The notes below the pieces were generated by a model. It did no database searches and had not been told where the DNA came from. It saw only the letters and a program-made list of their open reading frames with translations. The position numbers and the translations under genes were made by a program. A stretch of DNA of 64,000 nucleotides from Cognatundibacterium aquatile (GTDB lineage Bacteria > Pseudomonadota > Gammaproteobacteria > Burkholderiales > Burkholderiaceae_D), in contig NZ_JACOFT010000003.1 of assembly GCF_014699135.1 (NCBI RefSeq), positions 62,001-126,000 on the forward strand, given 5' to 3'. Position 1 is the stretch's first letter, and every line of letters begins with the position of its first letter. Shown here in pieces: positions 8,461-19,152 of the stretch.

Positions 8461-10020
8461 ATGCGCATTAATATTCAGTTTCGTGACCGGGTTGGCATCG
8501 CACATGAAATTCTGGCGGTGCTGGCCAGGCGCGGTCTGAATGTCATCGCAGTAGAGGTTGACCCGCCCCATATCTATATCGACAGCCCGGAGCTGCTGGA
8601 CTATATGCTTCCTGCCTTGCAGGAAGATTGTCAGAAAGTGGATGGTGTTGGTCAGATTGAGGTGATTGATGTATTGCCGGGCATACGCCGGCGCTTGCAT
8701 CTGGACACCATGATGGCGGTTATGGAAGACCCTGTGCTGGCGGTCGATGGCAGCGGTAATCTGGTCATCGCCAATGCCGCTGCTGCGGCTGTTGCCGGTA
8801 TGGATGAAGCAGCGTTGTGCCGGTTGACCCTGAGTCAGGTGCTGGATGATGCGGCGCTGCAAGAGGAACTGATTGCGAACGGATTCCGTATTCCGAGTCG
8901 TGAAGTGAGCTTGTATGGCGAACCTTTCTTTATGGATGTGACGCCAGTATCAGAACCCTTACTTCCGGAACTGACACCCTTATCGCGCTCTGTCGGTGCC
9001 GTACTGACGTTTCATGCCCCTACACGTATCGGCGGCAGGATTCATGCCCTGCAGAATTCTGCCGGCAGCGGTTTTGACTTGCTGATCGGTGAGTCTGAGC
9101 AGATGCGCGTTCTGAAAAAACGTGCAGCCCGGATGGCGGTGGTCGATGCACCTTTGCTGATTACAGGTGAAACCGGCACAGGTAAAGAATTACTTGCGCA
9201 AGCTTGTCATGGCGTCAGCAACAGATGTAACGCGCCATTTCTTGAGTTAAATTGCGCGGCATTGCCCGAGAGTCTCGCTGAGAGCGAGTTATTCGGTTAC
9301 ATGTCAGGGGCCTTTACCGGTGCCCAGCGTGGAGGCAAGCCCGGTTTGTTTGAAATGGCCGATGGCGGCACCGTTTTTCTGGATGAAATTGGTGAAATGT
9401 CCCTGTATCTGCAGGCGAAGTTGTTGCGGTTTTTAAATGACGGTAAGTTTCGTCGTATCGGCGGCGATAAAGAAGTCAGGGTGAACGTGCGTATCATCAG
9501 CGCGACGCACAGGAATTTGCCCAAGATGGTACAAGAAGGCTTGTTTCGCGATGATTTGTTTTACCGCTTGAATGTCCTGCATCTGGAGATGCCAGCTTTG
9601 CGCGACCGACCTGATGATATTTTGCTGCTTGCCGGACATTTTATTGAACGAGCCTGCACACAGTCACAAAAACCGGTTTGTCGTCTGAATACGTCTGCTT
9701 GCGCAGCGCTGGTATCGAATCGCTGGCCGGGAAATGTGCGACAGTTGCAAAACGTCGTGTTCAGGGCAATTACGATGTCGGATCAGCGGGTGCTTGGCGC
9801 TGCTGATGTGGATTGGGCAGAGGGCAGCATCAGTGCCGATGAGGTCAATCTGGATACGGCAGAAAACTGGGATTTATCGGTGTCAGCGTTTGAACGGGCG
9901 CTGCTTGAACGGCTGTACCCACAATATCCTTCCAGCCGGAAACTGGCCGCCAGACTTGCAACTTCCCATTCCATGATTGCGACGAAGTTACGCAAGTATG
10001 GCATACCGCAAAAGCGTTAA
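8461..10020 (+). CDS. TyrR-like sigma-54 enhancer-binding regulator
   Basis: A 519-residue regulator with TyrR domain order: N-terminal ACT domain (residues 1-75, starting [17 protein letters not shown]), a PAS domain (about 80-190), an AAA+ domain (about 205-435; Walker A GETGTGKE) and a C-terminal Fis-like helix-turn-helix (about 475-519). The GAFTGA loop at residues 283-288 is intact; E. coli TyrR has lost it, so this protein should be able to activate sigma-54 RNA polymerase. ACT domains bind amino acids. Position directly behind alr-dadA and matching boxes upstream of alr suggest it is the activator of D/L-alanine catabolism, although an aromatic-amino-acid role as in PhhR is possible. 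Its last 4 bases overlap the convergent yacG stop. Confidence 0.88.
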   Translation: MRINIQFRDRVGIAHEILAVLARRGLNVIAVEVDPPHIYIDSPELLDYMLPALQEDCQKVDGVGQIEVIDVLPGIRRRLHLDTMMAVMEDPVLAVDGSGNLVIANAAAAAVAGMDEAALCRLTLSQVLDDAALQEELIANGFRIPSREVSLYGEPFFMDVTPVSEPLLPELTPLSRSVGAVLTFHAPTRIGGRIHALQNSAGSGFDLLIGESEQMRVLKKRAARMAVVDAPLLITGETGTGKELLAQACHGVSNRCNAPFLELNCAALPESLAESELFGYMSGAFTGAQRGGKPGLFEMADGGTVFLDEIGEMSLYLQAKLLRFLNDGKFRRIGGDKEVRVNVRIISATHRNLPKMVQEGLFRDDLFYRLNVLHLEMPALRDRPDDILLLAGHFIERACTQSQKPVCRLNTSACAALVSNRWPGNVRQLQNVVFRAITMSDQRVLGAADVDWAEGSISADEVNLDTAENWDLSVSAFERALLERLYPQYPSSRKLAARLATSHSMIATKLRKYGIPQKR

Positions 10021-10199
10021 TTCACTGCGCTTTCTTCGGGGTCTTCCGGTAAATTGACGGCGGGAATCGTATATTTTTCTTCAGCCCATGCGCCAAGGTC
10101 GATCTGTTTGCAGCGTTCCGAGCAGAAAGGACGCCAAAGGCTGCTTTCTTTCCATTCCACCTTGTTGCTGCAGGTGGGGCAATTGACAAAGGTAGCCAT
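10017..10199 (-). CDS. yacG: DNA gyrase inhibitor YacG
   Basis: A 60-residue zinc protein. Four cysteines, C7 and C10 (CPTC), C26 and C30 (CSERC), bind one zinc ion, and the segment [22 protein letters not shown] is the YacG signature. In E. coli YacG binds GyrB and blocks gyrase from binding DNA. The ATG is at 10199. It follows zapD and coaE in the same direction, the usual yacG-zapD-coaE cluster. Its stop codon shares TTAA with the stop of the convergent TyrR-like gene, so there is no room for a terminator between them. Confidence 0.95.
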   Translation of the reverse strand: MATFVNCPTCSNKVEWKESSLWRPFCSERCKQIDLGAWAEEKYTIPAVNLPEDPEESAVN

Positions 10200-10208
10200 A
10201 TTCAGAAA

Positions 10209-10964
10209 TTAAAAATTACAGAGTGTGAGGTCGAAGGTGATATCGCCCTCAAATGCTTTGGGTTTCATATCGCCATCTTGTGACATGAAGCGTATCCAGA
10301 GCATATATTTGTTGGCTGAAATTTCAGGAATAGCGCCAGTCTCACGAGCTACGTTGACGCGCAAGAGTTGATACACTTTTCCCTGTAACATCTGCTGATA
10401 ACTACCAGTTTGTGCAATGACTTTGCTTGTTGTGCCGGACTCCCGCAAAAGACGTAAGACCACATTGATCGCATCAAATAACGGGGCGATCGGTGCAAAC
10501 CAGGCAGTAATGTCGGCAAATCGTTTTTCAGTCGTGTTTTTTTGCCAGGCGTGATAGCTGGGCAAATCGAATTCACATGCGCCACCGGGAATGATAGTGC
10601 GGCCACGTATGCTCATCAGCCATTCATTGTCACGAATATTTTGTCCTGTTTTTCCGGTGCAGGCAATGAGTGCACTGCTGACGCGATCGACATCGTCAAG
10701 CACTTTATCCAGCATTTCTGCCTGCACATTGGGATTGGACTTGAAACCGATCAGGGTGTGTTTTTGGCGCTCAAGCTCTTGTAATAGGTCGGATTTCAGA
10801 TCGGCACGACCTGCCACTTCCAGCATTTCAAAAATGGTTGCGAGCGCGATGTGATGTTGCAGAGGGTCTGGCTGATGCAGGAAAAAAGTAAATTTTTCGT
10901 ACAGGTCTTCCAAACGCAATAGCGTTCGAATACGCTCGTTGAAAGGGTATTCGTAAACAATCAA
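10209..10964 (-). CDS. zapD: cell division protein ZapD
   Basis: ZapD bundles FtsZ filaments at the division site. The 251-residue length and the start IVYEYPFNERIRTLLRLEDLYEKF match the family, whose N-terminal helical domain begins in the same way. The best start is the TTG at 10962-10964, with a purine-rich CAGGGAAAC just upstream; no ATG fits the expected N-terminus. It is followed by yacG after 9 bp and preceded by coaE after 97 bp. Confidence 0.95.
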   Translation of the reverse strand: MIVYEYPFNERIRTLLRLEDLYEKFTFFLHQPDPLQHHIALATIFEMLEVAGRADLKSDLLQELERQKHTLIGFKSNPNVQAEMLDKVLDDVDRVSSALIACTGKTGQNIRDNEWLMSIRGRTIIPGGACEFDLPSYHAWQKNTTEKRFADITAWFAPIAPLFDAINVVLRLLRESGTTSKVIAQTGSYQQMLQGKVYQLLRVNVARETGAIPEISANKYMLWIRFMSQDGDMKPKAFEGDITFDLTLCNF

Positions 10965-11061
10965 AATAGTTTCCCTGTTTAAATTTATGCTAACTCTAGC
11001 CTCACGTGATTCTGAACTATACTGTCAGAAAATACAAATGCCACGTGAATTTTTTTTGTTC

Positions 11062-11715
11062 TTATCGGGAATTATCTGATGATGCTATTTTGTGATGATT
11101 ATTTATTGATAATTTTGCCAGAGATGCATAGTGTTCATGCAATGCACGGACTTCGGCTTTTACTGAACTCAGATCGCCGTCATTAAAGATAAGATCGTCC
11201 GCAGTTGCTTGTCGTTGCTGGCGACTTGCCTGGGCTCGCATAATGGCGCGAACTTGTTCAGCACTTAAATTATTTCTCGTCATCACTCGGTGAATCTGGG
11301 TTTGCTCTTCACAGTCAACAACCAGGATACGACTCACCTTGTTGCGCCAGGTTGTTGATTCGATGAGTAAAGGAACGACAAAAATAAGATAAAGACCAGT
11401 TGCGAGGCTGGCAGCTTTTTCGGTTTCCTGACGTATCAGAGGATGAAGGATATTTTCTAACTTTTGTTTTTCGCCGCTATCGGCAAAGACCAGTTCACGC
11501 ATCCGTGCCCTGTCCATGGCGCCATCGTCAGTCAGATATGCATCGCCAAACTGTTCACGTATCACTGGTATGGCGATGCCATCTGGTTGGGTCAGTTGAT
11601 GTGCGATGACATCGGTATCAATAATACTTGCACCAAAGTCAGCAAACATATTGGCAATGGTTGTTTTTCCACTGCCTATGCCGCCCGTCAGACCAACCGT
11701 AAATCTCTCAGACAT
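11062..11715 (-). CDS. coaE: dephospho-CoA kinase
   Basis: CoaE phosphorylates the 3'-hydroxyl of dephospho-CoA in the last step of coenzyme A synthesis. The 217-residue protein has the P-loop GGIGSGKT at residues 10-17 followed by the DTDVIAHQLT segment of the CoA-binding site, and the lid region with the conserved R and Q residues. Its ATG overlaps the pilD stop by 1 bp, so it is translated as part of the pilB-pilC-pilD-coaE operon, a typical proteobacterial arrangement. Confidence 0.96.
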   Translation of the reverse strand: MSERFTVGLTGGIGSGKTTIANMFADFGASIIDTDVIAHQLTQPDGIAIPVIREQFGDAYLTDDGAMDRARMRELVFADSGEKQKLENILHPLIRQETEKAASLATGLYLIFVVPLLIESTTWRNKVSRILVVDCEEQTQIHRVMTRNNLSAEQVRAIMRAQASRQQRQATADDLIFNDGDLSSVKAEVRALHEHYASLAKLSINNHHKIASSDNSR

Positions 11716-12578
11716 CAGAAGGTACTCAGGTACATGGCTGATAACTGTTTTCCCCAGAATAAAGCAATCAGCCCAGCACCTGCGAGGTAAGGTCCAAAGG
11801 GAAGTGGGGTGTTTTTCCCCATTTTTGACATGATGATCAGAGCAATGCCAACAACAGCACCTACAACGGATGACAGTAAGATGATCACGGGCAGCATACT
11901 CCAGCCCATCCAGGCCCCGAGTGCTGCTAACAATTTGAAGTCGCCATACCCCATGCCTTCTTTTCCAGTCGCCAATTTAAATATCCAGTAAATTGACCAC
12001 AGAGATAAATAGCCTGCCACTGCACCTATGACTGCTGAAGGTAATGAGGTGAACGTGCCATTCAGATTGACCAATAAGCCCAGCCAGAGCAATGGCAGTG
12101 TCAGGTCATCCGGTAGCAATTGCGTATCCGCATCGATCAGTGTCATCGCAATCAGGAAGTAAGCAAAAAACATCGCCGATAAACCTGCAATGCCGCTGCC
12201 AAAGTGCCAGATCATGCCTGCGCTCAGCAAACAAGTGAACAGTTCAACGAGTGGATAGCGAATGGAAATCGGTGCTTTACAACCTGTACATTTCCCGCCG
12301 ATGACCAGGTAGCTGACAATGGGAATATTCTCAAGTGCAGTGATTTTATGTCCGCAATGAGGACAAGCCGAGCGCGGTATGGTCAGATTATAAGGTTCCT
12401 GATGAGGTAATTCCTGCCCGGTTTCATGCGCAACGTAGTTATCGGACTCTCGCTGCATCATTTTTGGCAGGCGATAAATAACCACATTCAGAAAGCTGCC
12501 TACTAACAACCCGAAGATGCCTAATATGACCGTACTCAGTACATTTCCGGGTTGTGCAAAAAAAATTTCTTCTAACAT
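11715..12578 (-). CDS. pilD: type IV prepilin peptidase / N-methyltransferase PilD
   Basis: PilD is an inner-membrane aspartic protease that cleaves the leader of type IV prepilins and methylates the new N-terminus. The 287-residue protein has the cytoplasmic four-cysteine module (CPHC, then CTGC), about eight membrane segments, and both catalytic aspartate motifs, DADTQLLPDD and GYGDFKLLA. It overlaps pilC by 1 bp upstream and coaE by 1 bp downstream, so translation is probably coupled along the operon. Confidence 0.97.
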   Translation of the reverse strand: MLEEIFFAQPGNVLSTVILGIFGLLVGSFLNVVIYRLPKMMQRESDNYVAHETGQELPHQEPYNLTIPRSACPHCGHKITALENIPIVSYLVIGGKCTGCKAPISIRYPLVELFTCLLSAGMIWHFGSGIAGLSAMFFAYFLIAMTLIDADTQLLPDDLTLPLLWLGLLVNLNGTFTSLPSAVIGAVAGYLSLWSIYWIFKLATGKEGMGYGDFKLLAALGAWMGWSMLPVIILLSSVVGAVVGIALIIMSKMGKNTPLPFGPYLAGAGLIALFWGKQLSAMYLSTF

Positions 12579-13804
12579 CAGACGACTGAACCCAGTTTGA
12601 AAATAGGCAAATACATCGCAACGACCAGACCGCCGATAATGACACCCAGAATCACCATGATCAGGGGCTCCATTAAGCTGGATAAAGACGCAACGGCCTC
12701 ATCGACTTCTTCCTCGTAGAAATCAGCTACTTTCCCCAGCATGTTATCGAGTGCCCCCGATTCTTCGCCGATGGCAACCATCTGCGTTACCATCGTCGGG
12801 AAAACATTTGAATTTTGCATTGCGACAGTCAGACTGGTACCGGTGCTGACTTCCGTCTGAATTTTTATCGTAGCGTCAAGATATACAGCATTACCGGCAG
12901 CGCCGCCGACGGAATCCAGCGACTCAACCAGAGGAACGCCGGCAGCAAACATGGTTGCCAAAGTACGAGTCCAGCGAGCAATCGTTGCTTTTCTGATCAC
13001 TGCACCGAAAATAGGGGCTTGCAACAGTAGTCTGTCCATGGTGCGCTGCATTTGTAAGGAGCGTCGCCAAGTCTGAAAGAAAAAATAGACGGAGCCAAAA
13101 AGACCACCGAAAATCATGTACCAGTATTTCACAAAGAAATCTGATATCGCCATCACGAATAGTGTCGGAGCAGGGAGATCGGCACCGAAACTTGTAAATA
13201 CCTGTTTAAAGGCAGGAACCACCCAAATCATGATCACCGCTGTCACTACAAAGGCAACTGACAGAATCGCAATCGGATAAGTTAATGCAGATTTAATTTT
13301 TTTCTTAATAGACTGGGTTTTTTCTTTGTAGATCGCCAGTCGGGTCAGCAAATCTTCCAGAATACCGGCTTGTTCGCCAGCGCCAACCAGATTGCAGAAC
13401 AGCGGATCAAAATACAAAGGAAATTTTCTGAATGCCTGATTCAGACTGGTCCCTGTTTCTACATCGCCACGTATATCCTGTAACAACTTGGATACTGATG
13501 GATTTGCATTTCCTTTGGCGACGATATCAAATGACTGTAAAAGTGGTACACCTGCCTTCATCATGGTCGCAAGCTGGCGTGTGAATAAGGTGATGTCCGC
13601 ATCCGTAATTTTTTTACCTGAGCTATAAGTTTTTTTCTTTAGCTTGGTAACCAGAATACCTTGACGCCTGAGAGTAGCATTGACGATAGCCTCTCCGCCT
13701 GCGCGCAATTCTCCCTGCACTGTTTTTCCGAATTTATCTTTACCTTCCCAGGCATAGAGAACATCTTTGGTTTTTTTTATAGGTTTGGCGGAATTAGTTG
13801 CCAT
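12578..13804 (-). CDS. pilC: type IV pilus inner-membrane platform protein PilC
   Basis: A 408-residue polytopic protein with two GspF/PilC-type cytoplasmic domains (about residues 75-195 and 275-395) and three hydrophobic segments. It forms the inner-membrane platform on which PilB and PilT act. Recognisable segments are FTRQLATMMKAGVPLLQS in the first domain and the equivalent WTRTLATMFAAGVPLVES in the second, showing the internal duplication. It lies 15 bp after pilB and overlaps pilD by 1 bp. Confidence 0.97.
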   Translation of the reverse strand: MATNSAKPIKKTKDVLYAWEGKDKFGKTVQGELRAGGEAIVNATLRRQGILVTKLKKKTYSSGKKITDADITLFTRQLATMMKAGVPLLQSFDIVAKGNANPSVSKLLQDIRGDVETGTSLNQAFRKFPLYFDPLFCNLVGAGEQAGILEDLLTRLAIYKEKTQSIKKKIKSALTYPIAILSVAFVVTAVIMIWVVPAFKQVFTSFGADLPAPTLFVMAISDFFVKYWYMIFGGLFGSVYFFFQTWRRSLQMQRTMDRLLLQAPIFGAVIRKATIARWTRTLATMFAAGVPLVESLDSVGGAAGNAVYLDATIKIQTEVSTGTSLTVAMQNSNVFPTMVTQMVAIGEESGALDNMLGKVADFYEEEVDEAVASLSSLMEPLIMVILGVIIGGLVVAMYLPIFKLGSVV

Positions 13805-13819
13805 GTAACTGCTCTCCGA

Positions 13820-15559
13820 TTATTCGTTAGTACATCCAAGTACTTCTTCCAGACTGGTTAATCCTTGCCGCACTTTCAGCAATCCAGATTGGCGCAAATT
13901 GCGTATTCCTTCAAGCTGTGCTTGTTCTTCAATTTCCATGGCACTGCCATTATTTAAAATAATGCGCTCAATCGACTCGGAAATTGGCATGAGCTGATAG
14001 ATGCCGACGCGTCCTTTGTAACCATTCCCATTGCAGCGATCACATCCTACGGGTTCGTAAGGCTTCCATGTCCCGTCCAGATCTTCTTCTTTAAAGCCGG
14101 CCGCAAGCAGTACTTCATCCAGTACTTCTGCTGGGCGTTTGCAAGTGCAGAGGCGGCGTGCCAGACGCTGTGCCGTAATAAGAATAACTGATGATGCGAT
14201 GTTGAACGGTGCTACGCCCATGTTCATTAGACGTGTCAGGGTAGATGGAGCATCATTGGTATGCAGCGTTGAAAATACCATATGGCCGGTTTGCGCAGCC
14301 TTGATCGCAATATCTGCCGTTTCCAGATCACGGATCTCACCGACCATGATGACGTCCGGATCCTGACGGAGGAAAGATTTTAGTGCCGCAGCAAAAGTGA
14401 GGCCGGCTTTATCGTTCACATTGACCTGATTCACGCCTGGTAAGTTAATCTCAGCAGGGTCTTCGGCTGTGGAAATGTTGATGCCTGGTTTGTTAATCAC
14501 ATTCAGACAAGTATACAAAGATACCGTTTTACCTGAACCGGTTGGGCCGGTCACCAAGACCATGCCGTAAGGACGCTGAATCGCATTCATCAGCGTTTCT
14601 TTTTGATCCGGATCGTAACCCAGTGCATCGATTCCCATTTGCGCTTGCGATCCGTCGAGAATACGCATAACGATCTTCTCGCCGAACAGTGTTGGCAACG
14701 TGCTTACACGAAAATCGATGGATTTATTGGCGTTCAGAACCAATTTCATCCGGCCATCCTGAGGTATTCTTTTCTCAGAGATATCGAGCTTGGAAATAAC
14801 CTTGATGCGGGATGACAGCTTATCCTTGATAGCCAGCGGCGGCTGGGCAATTTCCCTTAGTTCACCGTCAACCCTGAAACGAATCCTGTAGAATTTTTCA
14901 AAGGGTTCAAAATGCAAATCGGATGCCCCCAGGTTGATGGCATCGACCAGCATTTTTTGCAAAAATTTGACGATAGGTGCGTCATCAACCTCATTGGCCT
15001 GGGCATCTGCCGCTGCCGCAGCAGCGGCTTGACCTAAGTCTTCTTCTTTAAAGTCCAGATCGAATTCATCGCCAGACAGATCGTTCAGACTCTGCTCTGA
15101 TGTTTTACTGATTTTTTCCAACATTTTCAGCAACTCATCATGCTGCACCATGATGAGTTCTATGCCCAGGCTGGTCTGGAATTTAACCTGATCGAACGCT
15201 GAGTTGTTGGTTGGGTCTGAAACCGCCAGTGCCAGTTTGTTTCCTTTTTTTGCGATAGGAACAAGGCGCTGCGTTTGCATGAGCCTGGGATCAACTAATT
15301 TGTCCGGTATCAGACTCTCATTGATTACCGATAAGTCCATTAGCGGGTAGCCAAAAGTTTCAGAGCAAAACGTGGCAAGGTCACGCGGACTGATAATGTT
15401 GCTTTGCAATAGCCCATCGATAAAACGTGTTTTGTCTATCTGCGTTTTTTTTACTATCGTGTCCGTTTGTGCTGCTGTCAGCAAATTGCCTTGCATTAAA
15501 GCTCGGGCAAGTCCTGGGGTTGTTACTTGCGGTGCAGTGTTTGGTGGAGCGGCAGACAT
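13820..15559 (-). CDS. pilB: type IV pilus assembly ATPase PilB
   Basis: PilB is the hexameric ATPase that drives pilus extension. The 579-residue protein has an N-terminal GspE-N/MshEN-type domain, the Walker A GPTGSGKT, the Asp box and Walker B (DPDVIMVGEIRD), the His box (STLHTNDA) and the four-cysteine zinc module (CTCKRP then CDRCNGNG) near the C-terminus. ATG at 15557-15559. It is the first gene of pilB-pilC-pilD-coaE; the 250-bp gap upstream should hold the promoter, but no clear -35/-10 or -24/-12 element stands out. Confidence 0.97.
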   Translation of the reverse strand: MSAAPPNTAPQVTTPGLARALMQGNLLTAAQTDTIVKKTQIDKTRFIDGLLQSNIISPRDLATFCSETFGYPLMDLSVINESLIPDKLVDPRLMQTQRLVPIAKKGNKLALAVSDPTNNSAFDQVKFQTSLGIELIMVQHDELLKMLEKISKTSEQSLNDLSGDEFDLDFKEEDLGQAAAAAAADAQANEVDDAPIVKFLQKMLVDAINLGASDLHFEPFEKFYRIRFRVDGELREIAQPPLAIKDKLSSRIKVISKLDISEKRIPQDGRMKLVLNANKSIDFRVSTLPTLFGEKIVMRILDGSQAQMGIDALGYDPDQKETLMNAIQRPYGMVLVTGPTGSGKTVSLYTCLNVINKPGINISTAEDPAEINLPGVNQVNVNDKAGLTFAAALKSFLRQDPDVIMVGEIRDLETADIAIKAAQTGHMVFSTLHTNDAPSTLTRLMNMGVAPFNIASSVILITAQRLARRLCTCKRPAEVLDEVLLAAGFKEEDLDGTWKPYEPVGCDRCNGNGYKGRVGIYQLMPISESIERIILNNGSAMEIEEQAQLEGIRNLRQSGLLKVRQGLTSLEEVLGCTNE

Positions 15560-15744
15560 AGTGACTTATGGGTTAGGTTTGCAAAAAAGAATGAATTGCT
15601 TTGCGATGATGCAACTGAAGCCCTTTTTTGTAAAGGCATGCTACTTTTTTTTACATCTGAGCTGCATTCAGCCAACGGAACTGTTGTCTTTGTGTGAAAG
15701 TGCGCGACAAAAATACTGCTGAACTCAGTAGAGTCTGCTAATAA

Positions 15745-15778
15745 ATAGAGGCAAGCACATTTCTGTGATTGCCTCTAT
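15745..15778 (-). terminator. hairpin downstream of ispB
   Basis: ATAGAGGCAA (15745-15754) pairs with TTGCCTCTAT (15769-15778), and CACA/TGTG inside lengthen the stem. Read from the minus strand it follows the ispB stop by about 30 bases and is followed by a modest T-rich run (TTATTAG), so it is a likely though not ideal terminator separating ispB from pilB. Confidence 0.55.
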
Positions 15779-15809
15779 AGAAACTTTGCTTAAATGAGAT
15801 TTTTTACGC

Positions 15810-16790
15810 TCAGTGATTGCGTTGAACGGCGAACTGACTCAAAGTGAGAAGTGCCTCTTTGTATGGAGACTCTGGTAAATGCGTGACCGCGGCTGATGCT
15901 TTACGCGCTGCTTCCACCGCTTTTTCTTTAGTGTAATTCAGTGCGCCGGATTGCGTAATCGCATGTAAGATTTTATCGAACTGTGATTCATCACCTTGTT
16001 CTATACATGTGCGAACCAGTTCTTTTTCTTCGGCCGTACCATTTTTCATGAGATAAATCAGAGGCAATGTCGGTTTGCCTTCACGCAAATCATCACCGAC
16101 ATTTTTCCCGATTTCTTCTGCGTTTCCTGTGTAATCGAGCACGTCGTCGATTAATTGAAATGCAGTGCCTATACTGCGACCATATTCTGCTGCCGCTTCT
16201 ACCTGTTCTTCATTTGCCCCTGCAATAAGAGCGCCAACTTTTGCCGATGCTTCGAATAACTTGGCTGTTTTTGAGCGTATTACTTGTAAGTAACGATCTT
16301 CCGTCACATCCGGATCGTGCATATTGAGTAGTTGCAGCACTTCACCTTCAGCGATCACGTTGGTGGCGTCGGCAACAACTTGCATAATCGGAACGCTGCC
16401 GACAGACACCATCATCTGGAACGCGCGTGAATGTAAAAAATCGCCGACAAGCACGGATGCCGCGTTACCAAACAGTGCGTTGGCAGTCTGGCGACCACGT
16501 CGCAGCGATGACTCATCAACAACATCGTCATGCAGCAAAGTTGCGGTATGAATAAACTCAATAGTTGCTGCCAAGTCGTGGTGGTTTTTCCCTTGATAGC
16601 CGTAAGCGTTCGCAATCAACAGTACGAGAACGGGACGTAAGCGTTTTCCACCTGCACTGATAATGTACTCAGCAACCTGATTTACCAGAGGAACGTCAGA
16701 ATAGAGCTGTCGGCGAATAACATCGTTAACCGCAGACATATCCGCAGTAATCACGTCGGTAATAGGGTTTGGGTTTGCAGTGGCAGACAA
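15810..16790 (-). CDS. ispB: octaprenyl diphosphate synthase
   Basis: A trans-polyprenyl diphosphate synthase of about 326 residues that makes the ubiquinone side chain. It has both aspartate-rich motifs: DDVVDESSLRRG (near residue 92) and LIDDVLDYTG (near residue 217), plus the GGKRLRP isopentenyl diphosphate-binding segment. The start used is TTG at 16788-16790, with AGGA upstream; an ATG at residue 18 (16739) is an alternative. It is divergent from rplU, the standard ispB/rplU-rpmA arrangement in proteobacteria. Confidence 0.94.
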   Translation of the reverse strand: MSATANPNPITDVITADMSAVNDVIRRQLYSDVPLVNQVAEYIISAGGKRLRPVLVLLIANAYGYQGKNHHDLAATIEFIHTATLLHDDVVDESSLRRGRQTANALFGNAASVLVGDFLHSRAFQMMVSVGSVPIMQVVADATNVIAEGEVLQLLNMHDPDVTEDRYLQVIRSKTAKLFEASAKVGALIAGANEEQVEAAAEYGRSIGTAFQLIDDVLDYTGNAEEIGKNVGDDLREGKPTLPLIYLMKNGTAEEKELVRTCIEQGDESQFDKILHAITQSGALNYTKEKAVEAARKASAAVTHLPESPYKEALLTLSQFAVQRNH

Positions 16791-16958
16791 GGGGGAATCC
16801 TGCTAATTAATTCAAGACCGCGAGATTATACGACGACAAGATTAAATTTGCGCTGTAAGCCGGTACGCAATACATCTGTTTTCTCGTTTCTTATTGAAAT
16901 TCCTCAAACCGCTTTCATTCGTGAGGTTTTCTCTGCTGAAAAAATATGCAAATTGTTT

Positions 16959-16987
16959 TTGACGCAAAGTCTAAGTCTATGTATAAT
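16959..16987 (+). promoter_or_regulatory. sigma-70 promoter of rplU-rpmA
   Basis: TTGACG (16959-16964) and TATAAT (16982-16987) with exactly 17 bases between, one mismatch from consensus. The start point would be near 16994, about 70 bp before the rplU ATG. The strength suits ribosomal protein genes. Confidence 0.8.
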
Positions 16988-17064
16988 TTGGGGTTTTCCC
17001 GAATTCCTAGGTCGTTTTTGAAGTGCGGGGGAAAATCCCTTTTATTTATTTGATGAGGTTTCAC

Positions 17065-17376
17065 ATGTACGCGGTCATAAAAACCGGCGGCAAACAATAT
17101 AAAGTTGTCGCTGGTGAAAAACTTAAAGTAGAACAGATACCTGCAGACATTGGCTCCGAAATCACCATTGATCAAGTACTCGCATTGGGTGCTGGAGAAA
17201 CAATTAAATTTGGAACTCCATTGGTCGCAGGTGCTACGGTGCTGGCTAAGGTAGTAGATCACGGTCGTCACGACAAAGTACGTATTTTCAAAATGCGTCG
17301 TCGTAAGCATTACCAGAAGCGTCAAGGCCACCGCCAAAACTACACTGAATTGCAAATCGTATCTATCAACGGCTAA
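17065..17376 (+). CDS. rplU: 50S ribosomal protein L21
   Basis: L21 binds 23S rRNA in the large subunit. The 103-residue protein starts [13 protein letters not shown] and ends with the basic [23 protein letters not shown] block, as in the family. The ATG at 17065 is chosen over an in-frame upstream start at 17023 because it gives the standard N-terminus and has GATGAGG upstream. rpmA follows after 43 bp. Confidence 0.98.
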   Translation: MYAVIKTGGKQYKVVAGEKLKVEQIPADIGSEITIDQVLALGAGETIKFGTPLVAGATVLAKVVDHGRHDKVRIFKMRRRKHYQKRQGHRQNYTELQIVSING

Positions 17377-17419
17377 TCTCTCGATTACCTGTTAATTACC
17401 TGTATCAAGGAGCTATTAA

Positions 17420-17677
17420 ATGGCACATAAAAAAGGCGGCGGCACCACGCGCAACGGCCGTGACTCAGAGTCAAAACGCTTAGGCGTTAAAGTTTACGGC
17501 GGTCAGGCTATCAATGCTGGCGGTATCATTGTTCGTCAACGCGGCACACGTGTTCACCCAGGTGAAAACGTTGGCATGGGCAAAGATCATACTTTGTTCG
17601 CGCTGGTTAACGGTAAAGTACAGTTCGCAATCAAAGGTGCTTCCAAGCATCAATACGCGATTGTAGTTGCAGCTTAA
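17420..17677 (+). CDS. rpmA: 50S ribosomal protein L27
   Basis: L27 reaches the peptidyl transferase centre. The 85-residue protein begins [15 protein letters not shown] with the flexible N-terminal tail seen in proteobacteria, and has no cleavable N-terminal extension of the Firmicutes type. AAGGAG lies just upstream of the ATG. It is followed by a strong terminator before obgE. Confidence 0.98.
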   Translation: MAHKKGGGTTRNGRDSESKRLGVKVYGGQAINAGGIIVRQRGTRVHPGENVGMGKDHTLFALVNGKVQFAIKGASKHQYAIVVAA

Positions 17678-17720
17678 GTTTTGAAGTAATTCAAGCTAAG
17701 GCGCAAGCCAGTATGATGAA

Positions 17721-17748
17721 AAGGCTCTGCCATTGGTAGAGCCTTTTT
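17721..17748 (+). terminator. rho-independent terminator after rpmA
   Basis: AAGGCTCT (17721-17728) and AGAGCCTT (17738-17745) form an 8-bp stem followed by a run of T. It separates rplU-rpmA from obgE, possibly allowing partial read-through. Confidence 0.85.
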
Positions 17749-17817
17749 AGTTTCGAGAAATCCTGTATAAATCGTTTGTTCCATCTGGGTAGCAAAGATT
17801 TATACAAGCTTTTTTAG

Positions 17818-18939
<1,122 letters not shown>

Positions 18940-18941
18940 TC

Positions 18942-18972
18942 AAAAAAGCCTGAATTTCAGGCTTTTTTTTTC
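18942..18972 (+). terminator. rho-independent terminator after obgE
   Basis: AAAAAAGCCTG and CAGGCTTTTTTTT form a stem around AATTT, immediately after the obgE stop, with an A-run before and T-run after. Confidence 0.9.
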
Positions 18973-19152
18973 GCCTGCTACTTTGTCAGACATTCAAAAA
19001 ATGATTTCCTGATTCGTATTGAAATAATATTTTTTCAGGATATTGGTATGAAAAGAAAAGATAAGTCTGAATTTAATTTAGTTTAATGCGATTAAGTCCA
19101 CATAAAGTATAATTTAAGACTTTCCTCCCCATCGACTTTGGTTTTACTCTTT

